A stretch of 64,000 nt of DNA from Chlamydia sp. BM-2023 (GCF_964023145.1 NZ_CAXIED010000001.1:124001-188000), one strand, 5' to 3'; counted from the stretch's first letter, positions 50,006 through 59,804 are shown. Made by a program: numbers and translations. The notes: a model not told the origin generated them from the letters alone.

Positions 50006-50761
50006 ATGAAAAAGCAAGAAAAAACGCGCCTATTTCCTCTGTTTCAAAGACTTTTTCTTGTAGCTATTTTCTTGCTCCCCTACCACCTTCAGGCCCAATC
50101 GTCTCACTCTTTAAAAACAAACATTTGTCAGGCTCAAACCGGGGATTATGCTGTTTTTAGCAAGGGACAGCAAAGATTTTTTTTACTTGTCAAATCTGCA
50201 GAGGCCAATCACGCCTGGATAGAGATGACTGAATTTGCTCACTTATCTCAGCAAGAACGTACTTTAGCAAAAGACACACCCTGGAAAACCTTAATCCATA
50301 AATTAACTTCCCCTAGAAAAGTTTTTTTAATTTATCTATCTAGCAGTACTGTGAATATTTTTTGTGTGAACTCCAAAACTGGTGCTTTGGATTTATTACA
50401 AAAAGATGACACCATGCCTTTTATTGCTACCCTATTACAACTCTCTCTAAATCACGCGCCCTCTCACTTAGTAAAAACGCAAGGAAAAAACCAGGACCCG
50501 TGGTCTCCCCGGGTTTCTTTGGAAGGGAGGGCATCTTCTGTCAAAGTACCTACACAAGCTTGGCATGCGACCTGGCCTCACGATACTTCTATTTTATCTG
50601 GGAAAAATGTCTTAATGTATTTTACGGCATCGGAAATTTCTGTTTTCCCTGTATGGGCCAGTATAGACACACCAAAAGGAGCTATTGTTTTAAGAGCTAT
50701 TGACGTGGGGCATGAAGCAACATCTCCCTATTTTTACTCTCTTCCGAAACCTCAAGAATAA
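50006..50761 (+). CDS. Secreted conserved chlamydial hypothetical protein
   Basis: The gene encodes 251 residues. A basic start (MKKQEKTR) and a hydrophobic stretch (LFLVAIFLLPYHLQAQS) form a cleavable signal peptide with a likely cut near QAQS. The rest is soluble and predicted to be exported to the periplasm; it has a Lys/Trp-containing middle and an Ile/Val-rich end (IDTPKGAIVLRAIDVGHE). I do not recognise a domain. The gene is conserved at this place between rpmE and lepB in chlamydiae, to my knowledge. A probable terminator follows. Confidence 0.8.
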   Translation: MKKQEKTRLFPLFQRLFLVAIFLLPYHLQAQSSHSLKTNICQAQTGDYAVFSKGQQRFFLLVKSAEANHAWIEMTEFAHLSQQERTLAKDTPWKTLIHKLTSPRKVFLIYLSSSTVNIFCVNSKTGALDLLQKDDTMPFIATLLQLSLNHAPSHLVKTQGKNQDPWSPRVSLEGRASSVKVPTQAWHATWPHDTSILSGKNVLMYFTASEISVFPVWASIDTPKGAIVLRAIDVGHEATSPYFYSLPKPQE

Positions 50762-50776
50762 ATGAGATGTAAAAAA

Positions 50777-50806
50777 TATATGCTAGATTGTTTCTAGATA
50801 TTTTTT
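50777..50806 (+). terminator. Probable Rho-independent terminator after the secreted hypothetical gene
   Basis: Arms CTAGA and TCTAG around a five-base loop, extended by TATA pairs across a bulged G, are followed by six T residues. It starts 16 bases after the stop codon at 50761. Confidence 0.55.
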
Positions 50807-50861
50807 ATAGATTATAGCTTTAACAAAGCGGGCAAGAATTAAACTGATCTAGAAAATATTT

Positions 50862-50889
50862 TTGATTGAAAAATCTAATGCGGTAAAAT
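50862..50889 (+). promoter_or_regulatory. Possible sigma66-type promoter upstream of lepB
   Basis: TTGATT (50862-50867) and TAAAAT (50884-50889) are separated by 16 bases. It would give lepB a leader of about 170 bases that includes an AT-only inverted repeat (50920-50947). In an AT-rich region such pairs also arise by chance. Confidence 0.4.
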
Positions 50890-51067
50890 GGTTTCCGAAG
50901 CGTTTGCTAGACACTTGCGTTTTAATTTTTTAATGTAAAAATTAAAATATGCATAATATTCTTTTCTGCTCCAAGTGCTGAGCATAAGCACGAATTTCAA
51001 TTTCGAACCCCTAAGTATAGGGAAATCCCAACTCAATAAGTAGTTAAGGGTTTCATTAGGCATCTTT

Positions 51068-52960
51068 ATGAGACAACGGTATTCCTTAGGTAAAAGTCGT
51101 CAGGTACTCCATTCCACGTATAAGTTACTTAAAAGCAAAAAACTCTCTCAACATCCTGACTCTCAAAAGGAATTGCAAAATATATTAGAGCAGTTAGAAG
51201 AGGCTATTTTCCAACAAGATCAGGAAACAGCCAGTCAACTTGCTCAAGAGGCCCAGAGATTCCAGAAAAAGTATCCGGCCTCTTTTGGGAAAAAATCTTG
51301 GGAACTTACTAAAGCACTTTTCTTTGCTGCTACAATAGCTTTTCTCATTCGCCAATTTTGGTTTGAGCTGTATGAAGTTCCCACAGGATCTATGCGGCCA
51401 ACAATCCTAGAACAAGATCGTATTATTGTTTCCAAAACGACTTTTGGCCTTCACTTCCCCTTTAAGAAAAAGCCTTGGGGATTTCGCCCTGAAGCTGTTA
51501 CGCGTGGTGGGCTTGTTGTCTTTACTGTTGGGGATCTTCCTATTCCCAATTCTGACACTAAGTATTTTGGATTTTTCCCTGGGAAAAAGCGTTACATTAA
51601 ACGTTGCATGGGCAAACCCGGGGATTCTCTATATTTTTATGGGGGGAAAATCTATGGTCTAGATAAAGAAGGACAGCCAATTAATTTCCCTACGGATTTT
51701 GGCCTTGAGAATCTTTATCACGTCCCTTACATATCTTTCGACGGTTCTGTAGAAATTACAACAGGCTCTAAGACTACCGCGTATTTCAAACAAATGAACC
51801 AACCTTGCGGGAAGCTTTCTTTACCTCAGGAAGGACCCTATGGTCAATTTTTCCATAAGAATGCCTGGCATAATGACACCCCTAACGAATTAAAAAATCC
51901 GCATCAATCTCCTGTGAGTTATGCTGATCTTTTTGGCATGGGCAATTATGCTATGGTACGCATTCTCACGCATAAACAAGCAAGTCTATGCCATACAACT
52001 CCCTCCCCGGCATCCGCAGCCTATTTAGAGATTTGTCATACTCCTAATGTTTCGTATCCCCGCCCGAATCTTCAGCATTTTAATAACCAGTTGGTTCCGA
52101 CGATACAACCTATGAAAACGCTCCTTCCTTTACGTCAGGAGCACATTCATCTCATTAGGAATAATTTAAACACATCACGTTTTATTATTTCTGAAGGTGT
52201 TGCTTATAAATATCAGCCTTTTTCAGCAAATTCTGAGTCAGCGTCTAAAATCTTTGCTCTACCTTTCCCTGGCGTTGATAATGGATGTTATGAATATTCT
52301 AAAGGCGAGGCTTATAAAATAGGTTTTGGCGGGATGCGCTACAAGCTTAAGCCCACGCACCCATTGATGAGGTTAAACGACAATCAAGTTATAGATTTAT
52401 TTAACTGTGGGATTAATTTCAGTTCATTTTTCATTCCAAAAAATCCTAAGTACAATCCCTTACCAAGTCGTTATGCTTTCTTTAATCACGGGAATCTTTA
52501 TGTTATGGACTCCCCAATTTTCATTCAGAACGATCCAGCTTTACAAAAGTTTTTGGAATCTGAGAAAGCAAAACAAGAAGCATCTTCTGAAGAGCAGCCT
52601 TATATAGGTTTCATTGATAGGGGTCCGCCTCCTAAAGATCCTGAACAATTTGCGCAATTCATCCATAATTTTGGAATACAGATCCCTGAGGGGCATGTTT
52701 TAGTTCTTGGGGATAACTACCCCATGAGTGCTGATAGCCGTGAATTTGGTTTCGTTCCGATAGAAAACCTTTTAGGCTCCCCATTATGGATTTTCTGGCC
52801 TCTCGGGCATTTTAAGCATTTAAAAAATGTTCCGGCTCCTACCACTCTTCCAGGCTACTTAGTTAATAGTTTAGCTTTAGGATTCTTCGTCTTTATCTTT
52901 GGTCACATGTATTTCCAAAGACATCGACGCTTGTTCCCTAAAAATGAGAAGAAGAAATAA
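51068..52960 (+). CDS. lepB: Signal peptidase I, oversized chlamydial form
   Basis: The gene encodes 630 residues, about twice the E. coli enzyme. It removes signal peptides from exported proteins at the inner membrane. A helical cytosolic N-terminus (1-75) precedes one membrane helix (about 80-100). The catalytic Ser is in PTGSMRPTI (near residue 108), the Lys in RYIKRCMGKPGDS (near 178), and the last conserved box is LGDNYPMSADSREFG near residue 556. A second helix lies at the C-terminus (VNSLALGFFVFIFGHMYF). Between the Lys box and the last box lies an insert of about 350 residues with no known domain. Confidence 0.93.
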   Translation: MRQRYSLGKSRQVLHSTYKLLKSKKLSQHPDSQKELQNILEQLEEAIFQQDQETASQLAQEAQRFQKKYPASFGKKSWELTKALFFAATIAFLIRQFWFELYEVPTGSMRPTILEQDRIIVSKTTFGLHFPFKKKPWGFRPEAVTRGGLVVFTVGDLPIPNSDTKYFGFFPGKKRYIKRCMGKPGDSLYFYGGKIYGLDKEGQPINFPTDFGLENLYHVPYISFDGSVEITTGSKTTAYFKQMNQPCGKLSLPQEGPYGQFFHKNAWHNDTPNELKNPHQSPVSYADLFGMGNYAMVRILTHKQASLCHTTPSPASAAYLEICHTPNVSYPRPNLQHFNNQLVPTIQPMKTLLPLRQEHIHLIRNNLNTSRFIISEGVAYKYQPFSANSESASKIFALPFPGVDNGCYEYSKGEAYKIGFGGMRYKLKPTHPLMRLNDNQVIDLFNCGINFSSFFIPKNPKYNPLPSRYAFFNHGNLYVMDSPIFIQNDPALQKFLESEKAKQEASSEEQPYIGFIDRGPPPKDPEQFAQFIHNFGIQIPEGHVLVLGDNYPMSADSREFGFVPIENLLGSPLWIFWPLGHFKHLKNVPAPTTLPGYLVNSLALGFFVFIFGHMYFQRHRRLFPKNEKKK

Positions 52961-52989
52961 AAAAAGAAGATTCTTCGAAAAGAATCTTC
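52955..52989 (-). terminator. Rho-independent terminator of ileS (possibly bidirectional)
   Basis: A perfect 10-bp stem (arms GAAGATTCTT and AAGAATCTTC, loop CGAA) at 52966-52989 is followed on the minus strand by six T residues. It lies in the short gap between the converging lepB and ileS genes and could stop both. Confidence 0.82.
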
Positions 52990-53013
52990 CTTATATTTAG
53001 AGGACGACCTCTT

Positions 53014-56000
53014 TTATGCAGAGGCTATTGTAAATGCTATGACTGTGGGATGACCGTTAATGTCCCACTCTTCACCTTCTACAGTATCGATAAACTGATA
53101 CTGTTTCGTTAAAGTCTCTTCGCAAATATAGTCTTCATATTTTAAGAATGCCTTCTGTACATCTACAGAGGTTTGTATTTGCACAAAAATACGATCGGCA
53201 ACATGTAACTTATGATTTCTACGCATAGTGTTAATTTTATTCACTAGCTCCCTAGAAATAGCTTCTGTTATGAGATCTTCTGTCAATTGACAATCAAGAA
53301 CTACCGTAAATAAAGAGCTGTTGCGAGCAACATAACCAGGCTCCGTCTCCCAAGAAATAATTACATCATCAAGATCTAAGGTGATTTCTTCGGTACCTAA
53401 AGACAAATTAATAAACTGCTGTTGTAAAAACTGATGTATTTGTGCTTGAGAAAGTGAACTGAGAGCCTTTTGCACTTCCTTAATTTTCCCACCAACTTTT
53501 CTTCCTAAAGTACGGAAGTTAGGCTTTATAGTGGTTATGACAAAACTAGGGGTTTCTCTATAAAATACAATATTTTTGATATTCAGTTCTTCGGCAATTA
53601 GCTGCTCAAAAGAGGCTAACTCGTCCAAACGGTCCTTGGGACCTATAATATAGAAATTCGCTAAGGGTTGACGAACTTTCAACTTATGCTCTTTACGTAA
53701 AGAGTGTCCCAAACCAACAATCTCTCGGGCATCGCCCATGCGCTGTTCTAAATCAGGGAATACTTTATCAAGATCGATATGAGGGAAATCACAAAGGTGA
53801 ACCGATTCCGCAGAAGTTTCTGTTTTTATCTTCTGGTAGATATCTTCTGATATGAAAGGAATAAACGGTGCTATTACCTTACAAAAAACAGTAAGAACCT
53901 CATATAGTGTCGCAAAAGCTGCTCTTCTATCTGGGGTATTTTCAGATTCCCAAAAACGTCGACGACAGCGGCGAATATACCAATTTGTCAAATCATCAAT
54001 AAAAGTCACAAAAGGGCTGACAGCAGTATTGAGATGATAGGAGCTCATCCCCTCGCGTACTTTACCAACAACTGTATAAAGGTTAGAAAGGATCCACCTA
54101 TCAATCTCACTATAGGCGTGAGCTTCTTTATCATAGTTATCAGCGTCAAAACCGTATAAATCAGCATAAGTTTTGAAAAACGATAACACATTTGTTAAAG
54201 GTAGAAGAATTTGTTTAAGAATTGATTCCACACCTTTATCAGAAAAACGTAAATCTTCAGCTTTAACGACAACGCTATTTAATAAATACAGGCGTAAGGC
54301 ATCAGCACCATAGACATTCATGATATGCATAGGGCTGGGATAGTTATTTAGCCTTTTTGACATTTTATTACCGTCTTCTGCCAAAATAATGCCATTGACT
54401 ATCGCATTTTTAAATGCCGGCTGATCAAAGAGAGCTGATGAAATCACAGTTAGAGTATAGAACCACCCTCGAGTTTGATCTAAACCCTCGGCAATAAAGT
54501 TTGCAGGGAATCCTGATTCAGTTTCTTTTTGATTTTCAAAAGGATAATGATTTTGAGCATATGGCATAGCTCCAGAATCAAACCAACAGTCAAAAACATA
54601 AGGAACACGCTGAAACGATTTGCCGTCTTTTTCAATTTTCAACTGATCAATAAAATGACAATGCAAATCGGAAACTTTTTCTCCTGTAAGCTCTTCTAAT
54701 TCCTTAACAGAGCCTATAACTAACACTTCCCCATCTTTACTTTTCCAAATAGGAATAGGGGTGCCCCAATAACGATTTCTACTTATTGCCCAGTCGCGAG
54801 CACCATCTAACCATTTACCAAAACGACCTTCTTTTATGTGTTCAGGAACCCAATGGATGTGCTTATTAGCCCGTAACATTTTATCCTTGATCTTCTCCAC
54901 AGCGACAAACCAAGAATTCACAGTCTTATAAATTAAAGGAGTGTCTGTTCTCCAGCAGAAAGGATAGCGGTGCATTATAGTGCCGTGATAGAACACCTTA
55001 CCTACAGATTTTAAAGATTTGATAATTCCCTTATCACAACCTTTAATGTATTGTCCCTGATACTCGGAAACTTCCTCAGTAAAGCAGCCATGATTATCCA
55101 CTGGGCAAACTATAGGGATATTATGTTCCTTACAAACGAAGAAGTCTGCCTCACCAAACGCGGGAGCCATATGCACAACTCCCGTTCCTTCATTTTCTTC
55201 AACGAAGGGTCCAGGAAGAATCTTAAAAGCTCCCTCCTTACGCTTATGCTCAAAAATAGCAAAGGGCGGATCGTAACACTTTCCAACTAGAGTTTCTCCT
55301 GAGAAACTTTCTAAAATCTCATAAGAATCGGAATCTGAAAACCACCGTGATACACACCCCTGTCCTAAAATCCAGTGTTCTCCGGAAGCTTTGTCAGCGA
55401 TACGTACGTAGGTAAGCTCGGGCCCCACAGCTGCTGCCATGTTGGATACTAACGTCCACGGTGTTGTTGTCCAAACCAATAAAAATGCGGGATCATCACA
55501 CAGGGGAAACTTAATAACTACGGAAGGATCATCCACCTCTTTATAATTTTGACCAGCTTCAAAATTAGATAAGGGGGTGCCAAGTTTCGTAGAAAATGGC
55601 ACGACTTTTATTCCTTCATAAACGAGGCCTTGATTGTAAAGAGAACTGAAAACCCACCAGACGCTTTCCATAAACGTAGCATCCATTGTCTTCCAGGTTT
55701 TGGAAAAATCTACCCATCTTCCCAAACGATTAACATAGCTCTCCCATTCATCAACGTAACGAAAGACTATTTTACGGCACTCTTCATTAAACGCGGCAAC
55801 GCCATAGTTTTCTATAGCCCCTGGGGAAGTAAGGTCTAATGATTTCTCTACCTCATACTCTACGGGGACCCCATGGCAATCCCAACCAAAACGTCTGGGA
55901 ACATAATATCCATCCATAGTAGCAAAACGACACACGACATCCTTGATTGTCCCTGCCAAGAGATGTCCATAGTGAGGTAATCCTGTAGCAAACGGCGGGC

Positions 56001-56139
56001 CATCATAAAATGAATACAGGGTCTTACCTTCGCGAATCTTCAAGGACTTTTGAAAAATATTTGCATTTTTCCAAAATTCCAGAACTTTCTCTTCTCTGTT
56101 AGCAAGACTTTCCTTGCAGTCTTCCCCTTCCGTATTCAT
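53014..56139 (-). CDS. ileS: Isoleucyl-tRNA synthetase, IleS2/eukaryote-like type
   Basis: The 1041-residue class I synthetase charges tRNA-Ile and edits valine. The HIGH box is GLPHYGHLLAGT (about 53-64) and the KMSKS box is GNKMSKRLNNYP (about 586-597). WDCHGVPVEYEVEK and the editing-domain segment TTPWTLVSNMAAAVG are visible. HYGH, the length over 1000 and the C-terminus without a zinc-finger cysteine set place it in the IleS2 group shared with eukaryotes and some bacteria, rather than the E. coli type. Lateral origin is likely but ancient. A terminator follows it. Confidence 0.96.
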   Translation of the reverse strand: MNTEGEDCKESLANREEKVLEFWKNANIFQKSLKIREGKTLYSFYDGPPFATGLPHYGHLLAGTIKDVVCRFATMDGYYVPRRFGWDCHGVPVEYEVEKSLDLTSPGAIENYGVAAFNEECRKIVFRYVDEWESYVNRLGRWVDFSKTWKTMDATFMESVWWVFSSLYNQGLVYEGIKVVPFSTKLGTPLSNFEAGQNYKEVDDPSVVIKFPLCDDPAFLLVWTTTPWTLVSNMAAAVGPELTYVRIADKASGEHWILGQGCVSRWFSDSDSYEILESFSGETLVGKCYDPPFAIFEHKRKEGAFKILPGPFVEENEGTGVVHMAPAFGEADFFVCKEHNIPIVCPVDNHGCFTEEVSEYQGQYIKGCDKGIIKSLKSVGKVFYHGTIMHRYPFCWRTDTPLIYKTVNSWFVAVEKIKDKMLRANKHIHWVPEHIKEGRFGKWLDGARDWAISRNRYWGTPIPIWKSKDGEVLVIGSVKELEELTGEKVSDLHCHFIDQLKIEKDGKSFQRVPYVFDCWFDSGAMPYAQNHYPFENQKETESGFPANFIAEGLDQTRGWFYTLTVISSALFDQPAFKNAIVNGIILAEDGNKMSKRLNNYPSPMHIMNVYGADALRLYLLNSVVVKAEDLRFSDKGVESILKQILLPLTNVLSFFKTYADLYGFDADNYDKEAHAYSEIDRWILSNLYTVVGKVREGMSSYHLNTAVSPFVTFIDDLTNWYIRRCRRRFWESENTPDRRAAFATLYEVLTVFCKVIAPFIPFISEDIYQKIKTETSAESVHLCDFPHIDLDKVFPDLEQRMGDAREIVGLGHSLRKEHKLKVRQPLANFYIIGPKDRLDELASFEQLIAEELNIKNIVFYRETPSFVITTIKPNFRTLGRKVGGKIKEVQKALSSLSQAQIHQFLQQQFINLSLGTEEITLDLDDVIISWETEPGYVARNSSLFTVVLDCQLTEDLITEAISRELVNKINTMRRNHKLHVADRIFVQIQTSVDVQKAFLKYEDYICEETLTKQYQFIDTVEGEEWDINGHPTVIAFTIASA

Positions 56140-56277
56140 GTACCTTAGCCATTAAGTGCGTGTAAAATCTAAACCATAATCAAAATAAAGACTTCTCTGG
56201 TTTTCGTCCACTTTACCCTAGTCTTTGAGAAAAAATCACCTTCTCTTGACAACATTTCCAATAGGGAGATACTTGAG

Positions 56278-56306
56278 TTGCACAAAAGCAACAAAAAACT
56301 TAAAAT
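56278..56306 (+). promoter_or_regulatory. Sigma66-type promoter of tmRNA
   Basis: TTGCAC (56278-56283) and TAAAAT (56301-56306) are 17 bases apart, placing transcription start within a base or two of the mature tmRNA 5' end. Another TTGACA lies upstream at 56246, but its -10 partner is poor. Confidence 0.65.
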
Positions 56307-56313
56307 ATTCCCT

Positions 56314-56735
56314 GGGGGTGTATAGGTTTCGACTTGGAAATGAAGTGTTAATTGCATGCGGAGGACGTTGGCTGGCCTCCTAAAAAGCCGACAAAACAAT
56401 AAATGCCGAACCTAAGGCTGAATGCGAAATTATCAGTTTCTCTGACCTCTCTGAGGAAAGATTAGCTGCTTAACTAGCAAAAGTTGTTATCTAGACAACC
56501 TCTAGGTAACCCGGTGTTCATAGACTCTACCAGAGGTTTGTGAAGCACCGTCATTTATCTGGTTGGAATTTGTCTTCTCTAATTCTCAAGGAGGCTCATT
56601 CGAGATTATTGAGAGTCGTTGGTTTCCATAGATGTTCTTAGCTGAGGAAATTCAACGTATTACCACTAGGAACTAAGCATGTAGAGGTTAGCAGGGAGTT
56701 TACTAAGGACGAGAGTTCGAGTCTCTCCACCTCCA
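56314..56735 (+). ncRNA. ssrA: Transfer-messenger RNA (tmRNA)
   Basis: It rescues stalled ribosomes and tags the nascent chain for proteolysis. The tRNA-like ends pair as GGGGGTG (56314-56320) with CACCTCC (56728-56734), and the T arm contains GAGTTCGAGTC. The tag frame begins at GCC (56405) and ends with TAA (56471-56473): 22 residues starting AEPKAECEII and ending EERLAA, the chlamydial pattern. The typical GTATAGGTTTCGAC follows the 5' end. CCA is not encoded. Confidence 0.96.
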
Positions 56736-56899
56736 ATCTTTAAAAAAATCTTAGCAATAGCACAGCGGTTTTAGCTTGGGCGGCCATAAGAAATAGTAAT
56801 TTTTTCTTCAATCTCAAGCTTGTTTTCAATGATTCCCACATAGAAACTTGTGTTTATGTTACAATGGCCAGTTGCATAAACACAGCAGGCTGGGAAAAA

Positions 56900-57415
56900 A
56901 TGAGCATTTTAACTCAATCCATATTCGTAGTAGACCACCAGCATACCCCCACAGGTCGTTCGGATCATTTTGTTGATGTTCGTGATCATCGTATAGTTCA
57001 AAATCCGTTATACCGTCCATTGATAGAAAGAATTTTGAGCTATTTACCTATTTTCAGTACCTTTACAGGTATACGTACTCTGCTCGGGATTCCTAAACTT
57101 GAAACTGCATTTTTAATTCAAGTGGATGGGCTTAGTGATATATGTAGTCTTTCCCCATGTTCGCAGATTAATCAAGAGATACCTTCTATTCGTAAAGCTG
57201 CTTGGCTAGAAATTTTTGGAATTAAAGCCATTGTAACTATTTACAATCTGATACTCAAAGTTACGCGTTTTTTCATAGCATATTACCAGAAGGTTTTTCG
57301 AGGGGCAGCCTTGGATATCTACCCCGTCATAACTCAAGATCAAGAGAGAAAAAAAACTGCTCAAGAAGAAATAGATGACTTCTTGGGACATGCTCCTGAA
57401 ATTATTATAGTCTAA
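56900..57415 (+). CDS. Conserved chlamydial hypothetical protein
   Basis: The gene encodes 171 residues from the ATG at 56900 (GGGA upstream); an in-frame ATG at 56864 would add twelve. It has mixed hydrophobic stretches (LIERILSYLPIFSTFTGI and GIKAIVTIYNLILKVTRFFIAYY) that may be membrane-associated, and an acidic end (TAQEEIDDFLGHAPEIIIV). It ends two bases before the stop of the convergent PIN-PhoH gene. No family recognised; it lies between tmRNA and phoH, as in other chlamydiae to my knowledge. Confidence 0.75.
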   Translation: MSILTQSIFVVDHQHTPTGRSDHFVDVRDHRIVQNPLYRPLIERILSYLPIFSTFTGIRTLLGIPKLETAFLIQVDGLSDICSLSPCSQINQEIPSIRKAAWLEIFGIKAIVTIYNLILKVTRFFIAYYQKVFRGAALDIYPVITQDQERKKTAQEEIDDFLGHAPEIIIV

Positions 57416-57417
57416 AT

Positions 57418-58710
57418 CTATAAAATTGCAGCTGCTGCCGCGGCAAGTTCAGAACGCTCCGTACGTGTCATAAACATGTGTCCGTAAAGAGATAAATGAT
57501 GAAATTTTCCAACTAAGTAGGTAAGGCCATTAGAATTTTCATCAAAATACAAACTATCAATTTGAGTAGGGTCACCTGTTAACACGATTTTCGTTCCTTG
57601 ACCTGCACGAGAAATGATAGTTTTAATCTCGTGAGGTGTGAGATTTTGCGCCTCATCGATAATCATAAAGACTTTTGGCAACGATCTTCCACGAATATAT
57701 GTTAGCGCTTCCATCTCTAATTTTTTAGCCTCCATTAAAGATTGCAAGGCCTCTGAGAAGTCTCCCATACCACTGATACTAAAGAGAAATTCCATATTAT
57801 CGTATATGGGCTGCATCCAATGGAGCAACTTTTCTTCTTTAAGCCCTGGAAGGAAACCAATATCTTTTCCCATAGGAATAATCGGCCGACTAACTAACAA
57901 CTTATTGTACTGTCCCTTATCAAAGACCTGGTACATAGCAGCGGCTAAAGCTAACACTGTTTTCCCGGACCCTGCTTGTCCCATAAGAGTAACTAGTTTG
58001 ACATCATCGCGTAAAAGAAGGTCTAAAGCACATTTCTGCTCAGTATTTAAAGGTTTGATTCCCCAAATTTTATCTGGAAGTGCTCTCAAAGAGACTATTC
58101 GCCCTTCTCCTTCATGATAACGTCCAAGGGCAAAATAATTCTCCCCCCCTGAAATGAAAAAATATTCATTAGGAGAAGGAGAGATATCTACAGGTACATC
58201 TAAATATCCATGAGTATAGAAACTTTCCACTTCGGAAACAGGTACATGAATCTCACGATAGCCTCGATATAATGATCTAAAAGAAAATCTTTTGTTTTCA
58301 TAATCTCGAGCTTCTAATCCTAGGGCTTCTGCACGAACTCTACGCCCCAAGCTTTTAGTAACGAAAACCATAGGTTCTCGTTGAGCGATCACCTGTAATA
58401 ATTCTAAAGTGAGTAGCTTCCTACGTTTTTCATCATTAGCTAAATTAGCGATCGAAGACACCTCAATGCGCAATTCGCTTCCATTAGGAAGAGCTATACC
58501 TGTGGAATGATTACCGGTTCTTTCCAGAAGCAAACGAATATTACTTAAAGCACGCGAAGCATTCTTAGCTGACTCATCACGAAACTTTGCAAATGACTCT
58601 AGCTCTTCAATGACAGTAAAAGGAATGATTATTTGCGTATCTTCGAATGATGACAAAGCCTCAGGATCATAGATGAATACGCTAGTATCAATAACCATTG
58701 TTTTCTTCAT
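57418..58710 (-). CDS. PIN-PhoH fusion ATPase
   Basis: The gene encodes 430 residues. The N-terminal PIN domain (1-about 150) has the nuclease-type acidic residues in VIDTSVFIYDPEAL and IEELESFAKF. The C-terminal PhoH/RecD-like ATPase (about 210-430) has Walker A GQAGSGKTVLALAAAM, DIGFLPG and Walker B VFMIIDEAQNLTPHE, then TGDPTQID. PIN-PhoH proteins (PhoH2/YlaK type) are described as RNA helicase-ribonucleases. All core motifs are intact. The Walker B motif and the PhoH-family segment LVSRPIIPMGKDIG leave little doubt about the family; the substrate here is unknown. Confidence 0.92.
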   Translation of the reverse strand: MKKTMVIDTSVFIYDPEALSSFEDTQIIIPFTVIEELESFAKFRDESAKNASRALSNIRLLLERTGNHSTGIALPNGSELRIEVSSIANLANDEKRRKLLTLELLQVIAQREPMVFVTKSLGRRVRAEALGLEARDYENKRFSFRSLYRGYREIHVPVSEVESFYTHGYLDVPVDISPSPNEYFFISGGENYFALGRYHEGEGRIVSLRALPDKIWGIKPLNTEQKCALDLLLRDDVKLVTLMGQAGSGKTVLALAAAMYQVFDKGQYNKLLVSRPIIPMGKDIGFLPGLKEEKLLHWMQPIYDNMEFLFSISGMGDFSEALQSLMEAKKLEMEALTYIRGRSLPKVFMIIDEAQNLTPHEIKTIISRAGQGTKIVLTGDPTQIDSLYFDENSNGLTYLVGKFHHLSLYGHMFMTRTERSELAAAAAAIL

Positions 58711-59066
58711 TTTTTTGCTAACTCCTTACTGAAAAGCTGGGTATTTCCACCCAAATCAAGACATTTTTATCCGATGTATATCAGATTATCTTTCCTAACA
58801 AAACCATGAGAACAAGTAAACACTAGGCACACAAGCATTCAGAAAATGCTGTGCTTATATTGACAAAAATTTATTAGAAACCTCTTGACCCTTTTATATA
58901 ATTCTAAGTAAAAAAACTCTATTCTTATTCTTTCGCAACACTTTCAAGAAGTTAGGACTGAAATTAGCATTCAGCACCACCAACTGCTAATTTGGTTGTC
59001 AAAAAAACAAAGCTTCACTACAATGACGCTAAGCAAAAGATAGTAGAGATACCCATCGAGGTCGCC
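58711..59066. other. Divergent intergenic region upstream of the SWIM-motif gene
   Basis: About 355 bases. TATAAT at 58897-58902 is the best -10 candidate for the plus-strand gene, but its -35 (TTAGAA) is weak; TTGACA at 58860 and TTGACC at 58885 have no well-spaced partners. The coding frame of the next gene is open from 58992. Confidence 0.35.
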
Positions 59067-59804
59067 ATGAAAGTGAAAATTAATGAACAATTAATCTGCA
59101 TTCCTCCATACATTTCTGCACGGTGGAATCAAATAGCTTTTATTGAATCACAAGAGGGAGAAGTTAAAGGTCAAGCAACCTTGAAACTTCATTTGATCGA
59201 CGGGAAGACCATCTCTATTCCCAATTTAGACCAGGCAATTATTGATATTGCTTTCCAAGAGCATCTTCTTCATCTTGAGACTTCTCAAATGAATAGAGAT
59301 GAGACCGGACGTGATGACGATAAGCTGGGAATGTTAATGAGTGTTCTTCAACAGCTATCGAAAGATTCTGATGTTCAGATGTTTTCACAAAAAAGTTTAA
59401 TGTCTCCTCTATTTTCTGGGGCAAACCCCATGGAAATGATCTTGCAACACACTCCCGAGCATAAAGATCATCCGGATGCTCCTGCGGACATCCTAGAAAA
59501 GATGGTTTCGGTAATTCGAACATTGGTAGGGAATAATCCTATGCTGCTTCCCAAAGCTGAACCTCATTGCAATTGTATGCATTGTCAGATTGGCAGAGTA
59601 ATCAGTGAAGAGGAAGAAACAACCGTCTCCGAGCAAGATTTGTCTTTCCGTACATGGGATATCAGTCAAAGTGGAAATAAGTTATATATTGTAACTGACC
59701 CTTTAAATCCTAATGAGCAGTTTAGTGTGTATTTAGGAAGTCCTATTGGATGCACATGTGGCCAATTAAATTGTGAACATGTGAAAGCGGTTCTCTATAC
59801 TTAA
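59067..59804 (+). CDS. SWIM-type zinc-motif protein, chlamydial hypothetical
   Basis: The gene encodes 245 residues from the ATG at 59067, chosen because GAGG lies six bases upstream; a TTG at 58992 would add 25 residues. The C-terminus carries GCTCGQLNCEHVKAVLYT, which fits the SWIM zinc-binding pattern C-x-C-x(n)-C-x-H found in proteins that bind DNA or partner proteins. A second Cys-His group (HCNCMHC) lies about 60 residues earlier. The N-terminal half (MKVKINEQLICIPPYISARW) looks like a small beta fold. Function is unknown; a nucleic-acid or protein-binding role is inferred. Confidence 0.8.
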   Translation: MKVKINEQLICIPPYISARWNQIAFIESQEGEVKGQATLKLHLIDGKTISIPNLDQAIIDIAFQEHLLHLETSQMNRDETGRDDDKLGMLMSVLQQLSKDSDVQMFSQKSLMSPLFSGANPMEMILQHTPEHKDHPDAPADILEKMVSVIRTLVGNNPMLLPKAEPHCNCMHCQIGRVISEEEETTVSEQDLSFRTWDISQSGNKLYIVTDPLNPNEQFSVYLGSPIGCTCGQLNCEHVKAVLYT

